From NCBI GenBank assembly GCA_050745265.1, contig JBOGKE010000174.1, positions 1-64,000 on the forward strand: 64,000 bases of DNA, read 5' to 3'. The translations under genes were made by a program, and so were the position numbers. Under the pieces are notes generated by a model. It had not been told where the DNA came from. It worked only from the letters and a program-made list of their open reading frames with translations, and ran no database searches. The stretch is from RH2-MAG17b sp050745265. Its GTDB lineage: Bacteria; Acidobacteriota; Terriglobia; UBA7540. Positions 8,201 through 16,020 of the stretch are shown here, in pieces; position 1 is the first letter of the stretch, and each line of letters opens with the position of its first letter.

Positions 8201-9148
8201 CCCAGCGTGCTCGGTAACATCTTCAAACGTGCCATCGCCGCGGTTTCGATAGAGGAGATTGGGAAGGCCGGCGGGCTGGCAGATGTAGAGATCATCCCGT
8301 CCGTCATTATCGAAGTCGCCTGCCGCAACGCCGTAGTTCCCGTAGATGTCGATCCCGCAAGCGCCATCGAGGACCGTCCGCCAATAGTCGGTCCCACGCG
8401 CCAACTGCCGGGAAAAAGACTGAACTTGAGCGAGCGAAGCCTCGGTGATGTCCTCGAACATCGGCGATGCGCTGCGGCTGCATTGCTCATTCAACGCGCG
8501 CCACTCGGTCACGTCCCAGGCGCCGCCGCTTTTCGTCCAGGTCAGCTCCATCCAGCCGGTCCGCTGCTCGCGATGGAAGCTTTTCGCGGTACTGACCAGC
8601 TCGTATCGAATCATCGTTCTTGCGTCTAGCCCGGACGTCTCAACCGCCGTGAGCTCGAATTCCGCCCATAGAAGCCGCACGCCGCGAAAGCTGTGCGATA
8701 GCTCTGCAACGAAATCGGCAGCACCCAACTCGATCGACGGATCAAAACGCCGCTCCGAGATTCGCAGCACTCCGTCCGAGCGCTTGACGGTTTCGCTGCG
8801 GGCGCTCAGGCGCGAGCCTTTGAATGCGGCGTTCAGCGTGCGGTCGATCGCGCGCCAATCCGGCTCGCTCCGCGTGAGCGCCTCGCGCCAGGTGAGCAAA
8901 ACGCGCCCGATCTCTGCTGCGGTGATCTCGGTGGGGAATACGTCGCGGGCGGGGTCGGTCTTCTGGAGGACCGAGCTCAGGGGCTGCTGCAGCTTGTAGT
9001 GGGGCTGGAAGGCTTCGGCTGATCCCGCCGCACTCTCGGGCTGGGCGCCCGATTGCTGCAACAGGAAAGGGCCTGCCGCTCCGCAAGCCAGAAGAAAGCG
9101 GCGGCGCGACAAAGAGCTGGCGTCTATGCGAGTTGGCCGAGCAGCCAT
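5264..9148 (-). CDS. Tat-exported FG-GAP/ASPIC_UnbV (CRTAC1-like) protein fused to a redoxin-like domain and TPRs
   Basis: A 1294-residue exported protein. It has a Tat signal (SRRRFLLACGAAG, residues 15-27), an uncharacterised region to about 265, then FG-GAP/VCBS calcium-type repeats (GDFDNDGRDD, ADVDNDGRQD, DYDQDGWPD) to about 700. An ASPIC_UnbV domain follows at about 725-810, a thioredoxin/redoxin-fold domain at about 870-1005 and TPRs at about 1045-1290. The redoxin domain has WASNSPASM where an active TlpA-type protein has WCxxC, so it cannot do thiol redox chemistry. The linker at about 830-860 is encoded by a dispersed repeat (6570-6660). The frame is open further upstream, but the ATG at 9148 puts the twin-arginine motif at the N-terminus. 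It overlaps the upstream gene by 25 bases and is the last gene of a three-gene operon. Confidence 0.87.
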   Translation of the reverse strand: MAARPTRIDASSLSRRRFLLACGAAGPFLLQQSGAQPESAAGSAEAFQPHYKLQQPLSSVLQKTDPARDVFPTEITAAEIGRVLLTWREALTRSEPDWRAIDRTLNAAFKGSRLSARSETVKRSDGVLRISERRFDPSIELGAADFVAELSHSFRGVRLLWAEFELTAVETSGLDARTMIRYELVSTAKSFHREQRTGWMELTWTKSGGAWDVTEWRALNEQCSRSASPMFEDITEASLAQVQSFSRQLARGTDYWRTVLDGACGIDIYGNYGVAAGDFDNDGRDDLYICQPAGLPNLLYRNRGDGTFEDVTEHAGVGVLDSSPGALFADVDNDGRQDLIVVRGTGPLLFLNQGGDTFRLKPDAFRFAGNPQGSFTGAAIADYDRDGWLDVYFCLYSYYQGPDRYRYPAPYYNAENGPPNFLFRNNRDGTFADVTRAARLDRNNHRFSFACGWCDYDQDGWPDLYVANDFGQKNLYHNNGDGTFTDRATEAGVLDTGAGMSVCWLDYDNDSWQDLYVADMWSAAGLRLTGLTSFMEDAPRAVRELYRKHSMGNSLFRNDARGAFTDESAPSETSMGRWAWSSDAWDFDHDGYPDIYIATGMISGPKEEDLSSFFWRRVVAQSPAGDQPAAAYEEGWNAINELIRADGSWSGRQRNVLYANHRDGTFSDVSGAAGLDCIDDSRSFALADIDNDGRQELIVKNRTGPQVRIFRNVTPGLGHSISIKLTGRETNRDAIGASITIYSAGRRQTKFVQAGSGFLAQHSKQIFFGLGDSKQPVSVTVRWPNGKTQQFENAPPGHCLTIEEGAAHFLATPYTRRGKSGNADLVRPEMRRSQIVATVPPAIRPSLPASGQAPITATAAPEELPHNFETWLIAPIEAPGFELTDLSGKLHNLRSYQGRPALLNFWASNSPASMDSLTALTRREAAWRPTGLQALPLNVDEAPDTRRLASLARRSGWRFPVLLAAGGTAAVYNLLYRYTFDRRRDIEIPTSFLLDEQGMIVKIYRGPIRAANVTDDLRHMPRTAAERQRRALPFPGQYYGGPFARNYFTYGVAFAEHGYARAAETALLLAIRNEPQSADAYYDLGTLYMREQKWDLAEQRLLQAVQLKPDDLMAYNNLGVTSIHRARPQQAEQYFQQALKLDPLNVLALGNLADLYRTQGRTEDAQQLLQIALKRRPDDPTLNYKLAMVFAGAGRNQSAQAYLEKTLELQPDNPQALDNLGVVYALTGQMERARKTFSECIQRAPTFDQAYLNLARVDVKLGERAKARDVLRALLRQVPNHPLAEKYLQALDGK
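6570..6660 (-). repeat. Dispersed repeat inserted in frame as an interdomain linker
   Basis: Plus-strand 6570-6613 matches the intergenic copy at 23322-23365 at 38 of 44 positions (GCGGCTGT.GCGG.GATCGG). Further copies are at 26890-26936 and, inverted, 27318-27360. In this gene the minus strand translates to RPSLPASGQAPITATAAPEE; the intergenic copy would give RRSLSASGQAPIAATAAVV in the same frame. Confidence 0.85.
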
Positions 9149-10335
9149 TTCATGTCGACGGAGGAGCTTGATTCTGTGTTCCGAGCGAGCGAAGGCGAGA
9201 TCACCAGCGCCTCGCCGTGGTTTTCGAACCAGACCAGCAGCGAAGCGTCTTTGGCTCCTGAGAGCCTCTGTTGATCGACCCACAAATAAAACGCCCCCAT
9301 ATCGGCGTCGATCAGCGATCCTGCCGGATCGAGTTCGGGATTTTGGTCGCGCGGTGAAAGCAACTCATTCATCGGCCGCTGCCGCTGGCGGGGAGTGAAA
9401 CGGGCGAGAATCGTGAGCGGCTGAGCGCGCCGCCAGAGCTCGCGCGCGGTCCATTGCACAAAAGTCGTGCTGAAAATTTGCGTGCCGGAGCCGTCGGTCA
9501 GAATGTTGGCCTGGAAATGGCTCAGCGCCAGGTCCGCCGGCGTACCGCTCAGCCCGATCTCTTCGGGCCGCAGGTTGTGAAGCATGTTTCGCAGTTGTTC
9601 CGGGCCGCCGATTCCCGCCGCGATCGCGCTCTGGACCTTCCGCAACAGAGCCAGGCGAACCGGATCCAGAGAAGCGTAGGACATCGAAATCAGCGGCGAA
9701 TCCGGCACGGGCTCTGCCGTTCCTCCGTCCACATACCAGTGCCCGTAATCGAGACGATGCGCCGCCGCTCGCGTGGCTACGGCGTCGAGCAGGATGCGCA
9801 GCCCGTTCGCCGGATTGACGTTCGTGAAGTGCGTGCCGTGCGGGCGGAGCTTTCGAAACAGCACGTAGCTGTTCTGCTCCACGCCCTTTCCGATCACCGC
9901 GATTCCGAGCCGGGGCGCCGCGAGCGGCACGGGCGCGAGGCTCGCGCTGAACTTTTCCATGTAGCTTGTCGCCGCCTGGCGGAAAGCACCGATCTGGTGC
10001 GTGGACCAGAGCTCGCCCGAGAGCTCCTGGGAAAAGCCGCCCGGCGAATTGACCCAGTCGTAGCGATCGAGGCGCTCTGAAAGCTTCACCTTTGCGAACC
10101 CATCGAGGAGCTCGCGGCGCTCGGTTTCCGAAAGCGAACCTAGGTAGGAAAGTTGGCCGTCGATTTCGCGGCGCTCTGCCGGAAACTTCCAGTCGTATTC
10201 CCGAATCTGCTGAAGCAGCAGCGGCACGAAGGTGAGCGGCAGCGTTTGCAGGAGCGCGAGATGGCTGGTGGCGACGCGCCTCGCTCGAGGGGGATAGTCC
10301 TTGAACTGACGGGCGTCGAGCTGGTTCGGAAACAT
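9124..10335 (-). CDS. Conserved-looking protein of unknown family
   Basis: A 403-residue soluble protein with no signal peptide and no domain I recognise. It begins MFPNQLDARQFKDYPP and has a central IAVIGKGVEQNSYVLFRKLRPHG region, followed by long helical segments rich in Arg and Leu. Near residues 215-230 it contains HWYVDGGTAEP and at 300-315 TDGSGTQIFSTTFVQW. It sits between the phosphatase-superfamily gene (5 bases upstream) and the FG-GAP/TPR gene (25-base overlap), so the three are almost certainly co-translated and functionally linked. ATG 10335 is the only sensible start given the tight spacing. The function cannot be read from the sequence. Confidence 0.8.
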   Translation of the reverse strand: MFPNQLDARQFKDYPPRARRVATSHLALLQTLPLTFVPLLLQQIREYDWKFPAERREIDGQLSYLGSLSETERRELLDGFAKVKLSERLDRYDWVNSPGGFSQELSGELWSTHQIGAFRQAATSYMEKFSASLAPVPLAAPRLGIAVIGKGVEQNSYVLFRKLRPHGTHFTNVNPANGLRILLDAVATRAAAHRLDYGHWYVDGGTAEPVPDSPLISMSYASLDPVRLALLRKVQSAIAAGIGGPEQLRNMLHNLRPEEIGLSGTPADLALSHFQANILTDGSGTQIFSTTFVQWTARELWRRAQPLTILARFTPRQRQRPMNELLSPRDQNPELDPAGSLIDADMGAFYLWVDQQRLSGAKDASLLVWFENHGEALVISPSLARNTESSSSVDMKWLLGQLA

Positions 10336-10340
10336 GGCGG

Positions 10341-11519
10341 CTACAAGACTTCGGGCAGCGGTTTACCTTCCCCGGCTTCAGGCGAGAAACCCAGCAGGCT
10401 GCCGAGCGTCGGCACGAGATCCACGGGCTCGACCGGACGATCCACCAACCGGTTTTCGCGAACCCCGGGGCCAATTACCATCATCCACGTAGTGCGCGAG
10501 AGCGCGTCGCCCGTGCGGTGGTGCTGAAAGCCGTTCCCCGACGCATCGGCATCCGAATCGCGGCCGAAATCGGGCAGGACAAAGAGCGTGGTCTTCCCGG
10601 CGTATTCGGGCTCGCTTTGAATCGTCCGCCAAATCTCGCCGCAAAGCCGGTCAGTGCGCTGAATTCCTTCAATGTAGAGCGAATAGCAGCCCGCGTGGGC
10701 GACATCCATGTCGTGCAGCGTGATCCAGAGCAGGCCGGGAGCGTATTGCCGCATGATGCGGCGCGCCACGTAGAGTGAAAGTTCGTCGGGACTCGAAAGC
10801 GTGCGCGCGTGCGCGGCAAAATCCGAAACCGAGAGCTTCAGGAGTTCCGAGAACTGGCGCAGATCAAAGTGATTCCCGTGTACTGGCGGCGCGAAGAATG
10901 GAGTTTCATAATTGTCGACCAGGAGATGTTCGTACGGCGCGGAACTGGTGGTTGATAGCGCCTCCTTGAGCAGCAGCTTGGGGAGAACGACGCCGGCTGC
11001 ATACGCCGGCCCGAATGAGCGAGCATTGCTGCCGCCAATCCGGTTGAACCCGTTGCTCGGCGCCACCACCCAGGCGTCGTACGCAGGGAGCTTCAGATCG
11101 CGGCGGAAGTATTCGAAAACGGTGGGGTGGTCCGGCGGCACTGCGGCAAAATTGTCGAAGGTCTCGTAAACGCCAGTCGCCAGGCTTGCGGTGGCAACGT
11201 AGTGGCCGAGGATTCCGCGGTTCACGACGCGCGTGAAGAAGGTTGACCGGGGAATGAGCTCGCGCAGGAGATTGGGAATGTTCTCCTGGCCCTCCGGCAT
11301 GAAGGTCTCTTCATCGCGGCAGCCCCCGCCGAACGTGACGACAATCGCTTTGCGGCTGCCCGCCCGGCGCGATGCGGCGCTTGCTCGCTCGGAGAGCCCG
11401 AACAACGCTCCACCTGCCGTCGCGCCCGTCACCAGACGAAGGAAGTCGCGCCGGCTGCGCGAAACTACGTCGCTGATCTCACGCGGGTTGGACAGATTCG
11501 CCAGTGCAGGGGAACGAAT
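10341..11519 (-). CDS. Tat-exported alkaline-phosphatase/sulfatase-superfamily protein
   Basis: An exported protein of about 392 residues with the alkaline-phosphatase fold pattern. A metal-site-like region VTFGGGCRDEETF is followed by IPNLLREL and ATASLATGVYE; LHDMDVAHAGCY carries a His/Asp site, and LPDFGRD...HHRTGD the C-terminal metal site. The first canonical start is GTG 11432, but the frame stays open upstream and reads SRSRRDFLRLVTGATAGGAL, a clear twin-arginine signal. That upstream part has no ATG, GTG or TTG; an ATT at 11519 lies four bases after AGGAGG. I therefore place the start at 11519, with 11432 as the conventional alternative. It is the first gene of the operon containing the unknown 403-residue protein and the FG-GAP/TPR protein. 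The substrate is not known. Confidence 0.75.
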   Translation of the reverse strand: MRSPALANLSNPREISDVVSRSRRDFLRLVTGATAGGALFGLSERASAASRRAGSRKAIVVTFGGGCRDEETFMPEGQENIPNLLRELIPRSTFFTRVVNRGILGHYVATASLATGVYETFDNFAAVPPDHPTVFEYFRRDLKLPAYDAWVVAPSNGFNRIGGSNARSFGPAYAAGVVLPKLLLKEALSTTSSAPYEHLLVDNYETPFFAPPVHGNHFDLRQFSELLKLSVSDFAAHARTLSSPDELSLYVARRIMRQYAPGLLWITLHDMDVAHAGCYSLYIEGIQRTDRLCGEIWRTIQSEPEYAGKTTLFVLPDFGRDSDADASGNGFQHHRTGDALSRTTWMMVIGPGVRENRLVDRPVEPVDLVPTLGSLLGFSPEAGEGKPLPEVL

Positions 11520-11682
11520 AACTCCTCCTCTTTGGCGGACGGGCTTCCCACGGTTACAGAGAAGGATTGATTCCTCTGCGCGCTTCTCGGCTCCGCCCCC
11601 GGGACGGCGTCTCGAGGAACTGACGTTCCGTCACGACGTTGCTCGGAGCTTATCGCAAAGTGCCCGGAAGCGTCAAGCTAGC

Positions 11683-12483
11683 CTATCGCGCAGTGGCTGG
11701 TTTCTGCGGGAACGCCCGCTCGTCAGGCGGGACAACACCGAGAACGGGGACGGAGAAGGATGCGCTTTGAGAGACGGCATTTCGACCGCGGCCTCGCTCC
11801 ATCGCGGGAAGGATTCTTGCATCGGCAGCTTGAAGCGCCAGCCGGATTGCGCCGAACCATTGCACCTCGCGTCCCAAGCCGCTCATCGCCAGGCGCGGGC
11901 GTGAGAATTCGTTGCGCTCGAGAATGCGGCGGGTGGCCTCAAAAAGCGTGGGATGAAGTCCGAGCCGCCCGCCCAGCACCACCAGGGAAGAGTTGAGTAC
12001 CACGCAAACATTGGTGATCGCATCGGCCAGAATGCGCGCCGTCTGCTGAAGCACCTCGCGCGCCAGACGGTCGCCTGCATGGGCGAGATCGAAAATCTCG
12101 ACCGCGCCGAGCCGCGCAGCCGACTCGCCTCGGCCGTCGCCTTCGGCGCGGCACAGGCTTCGCCAGAGCCGCTCAACGCCCTTGCTGCCGACCACGCTCT
12201 CGATCGGACCGCGCCGCCGCAACGCGAGCGGCGTCTCCTCCGTTCCCCGCACGTAAAGGTATCCGATCTCTCCCGCCGTCCACTCCGAGCCGTGGTAGAG
12301 GCGCCCCTGCACAAAGATGCCTGCGCCCACTCCGGTGCCGACGCTGAGGAACACGAAGTCCTGACCGGACTCGGCCGCATCTTCCAATTCGGCATGAAGT
12401 TCATCTTTTAGGGACGGGCCGGGTACATCGCGCGTTCCGCGCTCGATCGCGCACGACTCGGGTGCGGCCTTCGTCGAACGCCG
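11683..12483 (-). pseudogene. 5'-truncated ROK family kinase/regulator gene
   Basis: The frame encodes the C-terminal two-thirds of a ROK protein: FVFLSVGTGVGAGIFVQGRL followed by SEWTAGEIGYLYV is the ROK signature, and NSSLVVLGGRLGL the second conserved block. The N-terminal ATP-binding half and any HTH are missing. The only canonical start is a TTG at 12387, just before the signature. Upstream the frame continues to the TAG that ends leuD (12484-12486), so the remnant lies in frame directly behind leuD. The C-terminal tail after about residue 205 is unlike the family. It is probably the relic of a rearrangement that placed leuD against a broken ROK gene; a read-through or re-initiated product is possible but unsupported. 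Confidence 0.72.
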
Positions 12484-13107
12484 CTACCGCTCATCGAGCG
12501 GGTCATACAGCGTCGCTTGCGGATGCCGGGATGCTTCGTAGGCGGCGATCTTGTCGTCGAACTGAAGCGTAAGTCCGATGTCGTCAAGTCCCTTGAGCAG
12601 GCACTCGCGGCGGAAGGGATCGATCTCGAAGGGGAGCCGAAGGTCCTGCGCGTCGGCCACGGTTTGCGTTTCGAGGTCGACCGTCAGTTGATAGCCCGGT
12701 GTCTCGGCCGCGCGCGCGAACATCTCGTCCACGCGCCCGGGCGCCAGCGTAACCAGCAGGATTCCGTTCTTAAAGCTGTTCGTCGAAAAGATGTCCGCGA
12801 AGCTTGGAGCGATGATGGCGCGAATGCCGAAGTCGGCAAGCGCCCACGGAGCGTGTTCGCGGCTCGATCCGCAGCCGAAATTCGTCCGAGCGAGCAGAAT
12901 GGTTGAGCCTCGATAGCGAGGCTGGTTCAGCACAAACTCGGGATTCGGTTTCTCTCCGTCCACGTACCGCCAATCGTAAAATAGAACGCGCCCTAGCCCT
13001 TCCCGCGTGAGACCCTTCAGGAATTGTTTGGGGATGATCTGATCAGTGTCAACGTTGATGCAATCCAACGGAACCACGAGGCCGGTATGCTTCGTAAAGG
13101 GCTGCAT
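12484..13107 (-). CDS. leuD: 3-isopropylmalate dehydratase small subunit
   Basis: A 207-residue LeuD/aconitase swivel-domain protein of normal length. Family markers are CINVDTDQIIPKQFLK, TNFGCGSSREHAPWAL and APSFADIFSTNSFKNGIL. With LeuC it isomerises 2-isopropylmalate to 3-isopropylmalate in leucine biosynthesis. Its partner leuC, normally adjacent, is not in this window: upstream there is only a repeat-filled gap and an unrelated oxidoreductase. The start is ATG 13107. The C-terminal frame continues past the TAG into the ROK remnant, so the 3' end of the locus has been rearranged. Confidence 0.95.
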   Translation of the reverse strand: MQPFTKHTGLVVPLDCINVDTDQIIPKQFLKGLTREGLGRVLFYDWRYVDGEKPNPEFVLNQPRYRGSTILLARTNFGCGSSREHAPWALADFGIRAIIAPSFADIFSTNSFKNGILLVTLAPGRVDEMFARAAETPGYQLTVDLETQTVADAQDLRLPFEIDPFRRECLLKGLDDIGLTLQFDDKIAAYEASRHPQATLYDPLDER

Positions 13108-13177
13108 GTCAGCTCCACTGCGCCGTGACGGCTCTCAGGCGCTGCGCTAAAGTAACCGGCTGCGGAAAAAGCGCTGC

Positions 13178-13372
13178 GAGCTGTCATTCTGAGCAAAGCG
13201 AAGAATCTCTGCATTCAAGAATCAAATAAATACCGGGATTCTTCGTCGCCTGCGGCTGCTCTGAAATAAGGATTAAGTCCCTTGGATTCAGTAACAGGCC
13301 GGGAGCTCTTTTTTCATTCTTCGGGGTGTCGCGAAGCGACATGAGGGAACTCCTCAGAATGACACCGCCCGG
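13178..13372. repeat. Cluster of dispersed repeats upstream of leuD
   Basis: The gap 13108-13391 holds at least two members of the CATTCTGAGC..GAAGAATC repeat family: GTCATTCTGAGCAAAGCGAA at 13180-13199, and GTCGCGAAGCGACATGAGG...CAGAATGACA near 13327-13364. The second pattern is repeated at 29278-29312. I see no gene in this gap; it must also hold the leuD promoter. Confidence 0.7.
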
Positions 13373-13391
13373 CTTTTTTCCGCGGCCTGCG

Positions 13392-14849
13392 CTACACCTT
13401 GGGCACCTCGAAGGGGGCGCGGTAGGTGCCGTGAAGCATGCGGCTGGCTTCATCGTCGCCAACAATCCGCTCATTCTTGCCTTCGAAATTGATGGTGCGG
13501 CCGAGCCGGTAGGAGACATTCGCTAGGTTCACCAGCAGCGTAGACTTGTGCCCCTCCTCAATCGGCGCAGTGAGGTCCTGCTTCTTGCGGCTGATCACGG
13601 CATCGATGAAGTTGGCGAAGTGGTTTCCCTTTCCGTTCGCGCGCGGTCCCGGCTGCTGATCCTCGCCAAGCCAGGACATGTAGGAGTCATATCCTTCAAT
13701 CGCCAAGTAGCCCTTCGAGCCGTAGAAGATGTTTCCAATGGTGCTCGGTCCGCTGACCGGCCCAAGCCTTGCCGTTTGCGGCCGCGGGTGGTGCGGATGG
13801 TGGGGATGGTGCTGCGCGAGTCCGGCCGCCGGCACGCCTCCGCTGCGAAAGGCGCCCGTGCCGATTCCCGCCTCGTGGTTGGTGCTCCAGCCGCGCACTT
13901 CAAACTCCATCATGCGCCGGCCGCCGTCAGGGAGCTCGAACTCGTAGGCGCAGGTCAAGATGTTCGGCGTCTGCTGATCGTCTTTGAACATGAAGTGGCC
14001 GCCGATGGCCGTGATCTTCGAAGGGTAATCCACGCCCAATCCCCAGCGGCAGATGTCCACCTCATGAATTCCTTGGTTCCCCAGATCGCCGCTGCCGTAG
14101 TCCCAGAACCAGTGCCAGTTGTAGTGAAACCGATTGCGCGTGAAATCGTGCTTCGGCGCCGGCCCAAGCCACAAGTCGTAATGCACGCCATGGGGCACGG
14201 GCGAAACGGGCGTGTGGCCGATGGTAGGCCGCCACTTGTAGCAGAGGCCGCGGGAGAGGTAGACCTCGCCGATCAAACCGTCGCGCATGTGATTCACCGC
14301 TTCTTGAATCGCGCTGTTCGAGCGGCTCTGCGCGCCCATCTGCACGATGCGGTTATATTTGTCCGCCGCCCGCACGAGCTGATAGCCGTCCCACCACGTG
14401 TGCGAGCAGGGTTTTTCGACGTACACGTCCTTTCCCGCCTGGCAGGCATAAATGCCGATCAGCGAATGCCAATGGTCGGGCGTCGCAATTGAAACCGCGT
14501 CGATCGATTTATCGTCCATCAGCTTCCGGCAGTCGACGTATCGCGCCGGTTTCGGAGCTCCCATGCTCACGACGTTCGCGAGGCGCTTGTCGAGGACGTT
14601 TTCGTCAACATCGCAGAGCGCGGCGATGGAAGCGTTGGGCAGGTGCGAGTAGGCGCGAATATGATCGAACCCGCGCCCTCGCACGCCGCAGATCGCCACG
14701 CGGACACGGTCGTTCGCGCCAAAAACTCTTTCCGGTTTGGTGATCCACGTGATCCCGCTGAGCGCCGCGATCCCCGCTGCGCCGGTGGTTACACCGGTTT
14801 TGAGAAACTCGCGCCGGCTGAGGTCCGATTCCTTGGATTCCTGAGGCAT
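13392..14849 (-). CDS. Tat-exported Gfo/Idh/MocA family oxidoreductase
   Basis: A 485-residue protein with a Tat signal (SRREFLKTGVTTGAAGI, residues 10-26). A Gfo/Idh NAD(P)-binding fold follows, from VRVAICGVRGRGFDH through the catalytic-region motif YVEKPCSHTWWDGYQLV, then a C-terminal substrate domain (DYGSGDLGNQGIHEVDICRW). Exported members of this family are abundant in Acidobacteria and Planctomycetes and act on sugars or sugar derivatives; the substrate here is unknown. A His/Pro-rich insert (HHPHHPHHPRP) lies near residue 350. ATG 14849 has AGGAGGAG about six bases upstream. It is divergent from the TIM-barrel isomerase at 15052, with a shared 202-base control region. Confidence 0.92.
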   Translation of the reverse strand: MPQESKESDLSRREFLKTGVTTGAAGIAALSGITWITKPERVFGANDRVRVAICGVRGRGFDHIRAYSHLPNASIAALCDVDENVLDKRLANVVSMGAPKPARYVDCRKLMDDKSIDAVSIATPDHWHSLIGIYACQAGKDVYVEKPCSHTWWDGYQLVRAADKYNRIVQMGAQSRSNSAIQEAVNHMRDGLIGEVYLSRGLCYKWRPTIGHTPVSPVPHGVHYDLWLGPAPKHDFTRNRFHYNWHWFWDYGSGDLGNQGIHEVDICRWGLGVDYPSKITAIGGHFMFKDDQQTPNILTCAYEFELPDGGRRMMEFEVRGWSTNHEAGIGTGAFRSGGVPAAGLAQHHPHHPHHPRPQTARLGPVSGPSTIGNIFYGSKGYLAIEGYDSYMSWLGEDQQPGPRANGKGNHFANFIDAVISRKKQDLTAPIEEGHKSTLLVNLANVSYRLGRTINFEGKNERIVGDDEASRMLHGTYRAPFEVPKV

Positions 14850-14921
14850 GTGATCTCCTCCTAAACTGAACCGATGACGCGGGTGCAGAAATGCTCCCGC
14901 GGGGAAATTGAGGCACGCTGA

Positions 14922-14938
14922 AGTGAATCTATTTCACT
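14922..14938. promoter_or_regulatory. Palindrome in the divergent control region
   Basis: AGTGAATCTATTTCACT has 6-bp perfect arms around a 5-bp spacer. It lies 73 bases upstream of the oxidoreductase start and 114 bases upstream of the isomerase start, so it could be an operator shared by both. No regulator is assigned. Confidence 0.35.
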
Positions 14939-15051
14939 CCTGCTTACCATAGAGTCTGATATCTTAGCACTTTAGGCCCGGCGCGCAACAGGTGTGCTCG
15001 CCGCGACAACACGGGGCTCCGGGCTCGCGTCGATTTTTCACGGGGGTTTAC

Positions 15052-15906
15052 ATGGACATCACTCGTCGGCAGTTTATCGCAGGTGCGGGCGCGGCGCTCG
15101 GCGTGGCCGCGCCTCGCAACGCCGCAGCTCGCATCGGTACGATTGAAATCGGCGTTTGCAGCAAGACTGCGAATTTCCCCAAGGCGGTCCACTACGGCTT
15201 TGACTACCTGGAGCCGTCGGTGGCGGAGATCGCCGTCATGAGTCCGGCGGCGTTCGAGAACTTCAAAGCGGGGGTGATGGCGGCGCCCATTCGTTGCGAA
15301 TGCTTCAACAGTTTCATTCGCTCGCTTCGAGTCGTGGGCAACCACGTAAACCCGGAGGCGCTTAGAAACTACATGGAGCATTCCCTCGGCCGGTGCCGCC
15401 AGTTGGGAGGGACGATTGTGGTTTGGGGAAGCTCCGGTTCGCGCAACGTCCATCCCGGATTTCCAAGAGCTCGGGCATGGAAGCAAATTCAAGATTTCCT
15501 GAGGCTCGCCGACGAGGTGGCGCGGCCGCGCGGGATCGTCGTGGCCATCGAGCCCTTGCGCACGAAGGAAAGTAACATTATCAACACGGGCGCCGAGGCT
15601 TTGAAGCTGGTGCGCGAAGTGAACCGGCCCAACGTTCGCATGATCATCGATTACTACCACATGCGCGTGATGAACGAAGACCCGGACATCGTCTGGCGCG
15701 CCCGCAAGGACATCGTCCACTTCCACTTTGCCAATCCGCACGGCCGCGTTTGGCCGAAAAGCCCGTCCGAGGATCCCGAATACGGCCGCTTCTTCGCAAT
15801 GGTGAAGAAAATCCGCTTTCGGGGAGGAATTTCCATCGAGGCGCACGGCAGCTTCGAGACCGATGCGCGCGCAAGCCTGGCGTTCTTCCGGGAAGAACTG
15901 GCGTGA
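15052..15906 (+). CDS. Tat-exported TIM-barrel sugar isomerase/epimerase
   Basis: A 284-residue AP-endonuclease-2-type (xylose-isomerase-like) TIM barrel. The Tat signal TRRQFIAGAGAALGVAA occupies the N-terminus. Metal-ligand regions typical of the fold are visible: VVAIEPLR with a barrel Glu, MIIDYYHMRVM with Asp/His, VHFHFANPHGRVWP and a late ISIEAHGSF Glu. Family members isomerise or epimerise sugars or keto-acids with a divalent metal. The start at ATG 15052 follows GGGGG and gives a proper signal peptide; the frame is open a further 20 codons upstream without a better start. The divergent Gfo/Idh oxidoreductase, also exported, suggests both act on the same sugar outside the cytoplasm. 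Confidence 0.88.
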   Translation: MDITRRQFIAGAGAALGVAAPRNAAARIGTIEIGVCSKTANFPKAVHYGFDYLEPSVAEIAVMSPAAFENFKAGVMAAPIRCECFNSFIRSLRVVGNHVNPEALRNYMEHSLGRCRQLGGTIVVWGSSGSRNVHPGFPRARAWKQIQDFLRLADEVARPRGIVVAIEPLRTKESNIINTGAEALKLVREVNRPNVRMIIDYYHMRVMNEDPDIVWRARKDIVHFHFANPHGRVWPKSPSEDPEYGRFFAMVKKIRFRGGISIEAHGSFETDARASLAFFREELA

Positions 15907-16020
15907 ACATTGCTTGCTTCAGGCGGGTTCGCTACAATCGCCTTCGGGCGGACTCGCTGCGGCCGAAATCCCTGATCCTTCTGTTCGATCTTTAAGCGCG
16001 CCGGTGAGCGCAGTTCGCCG

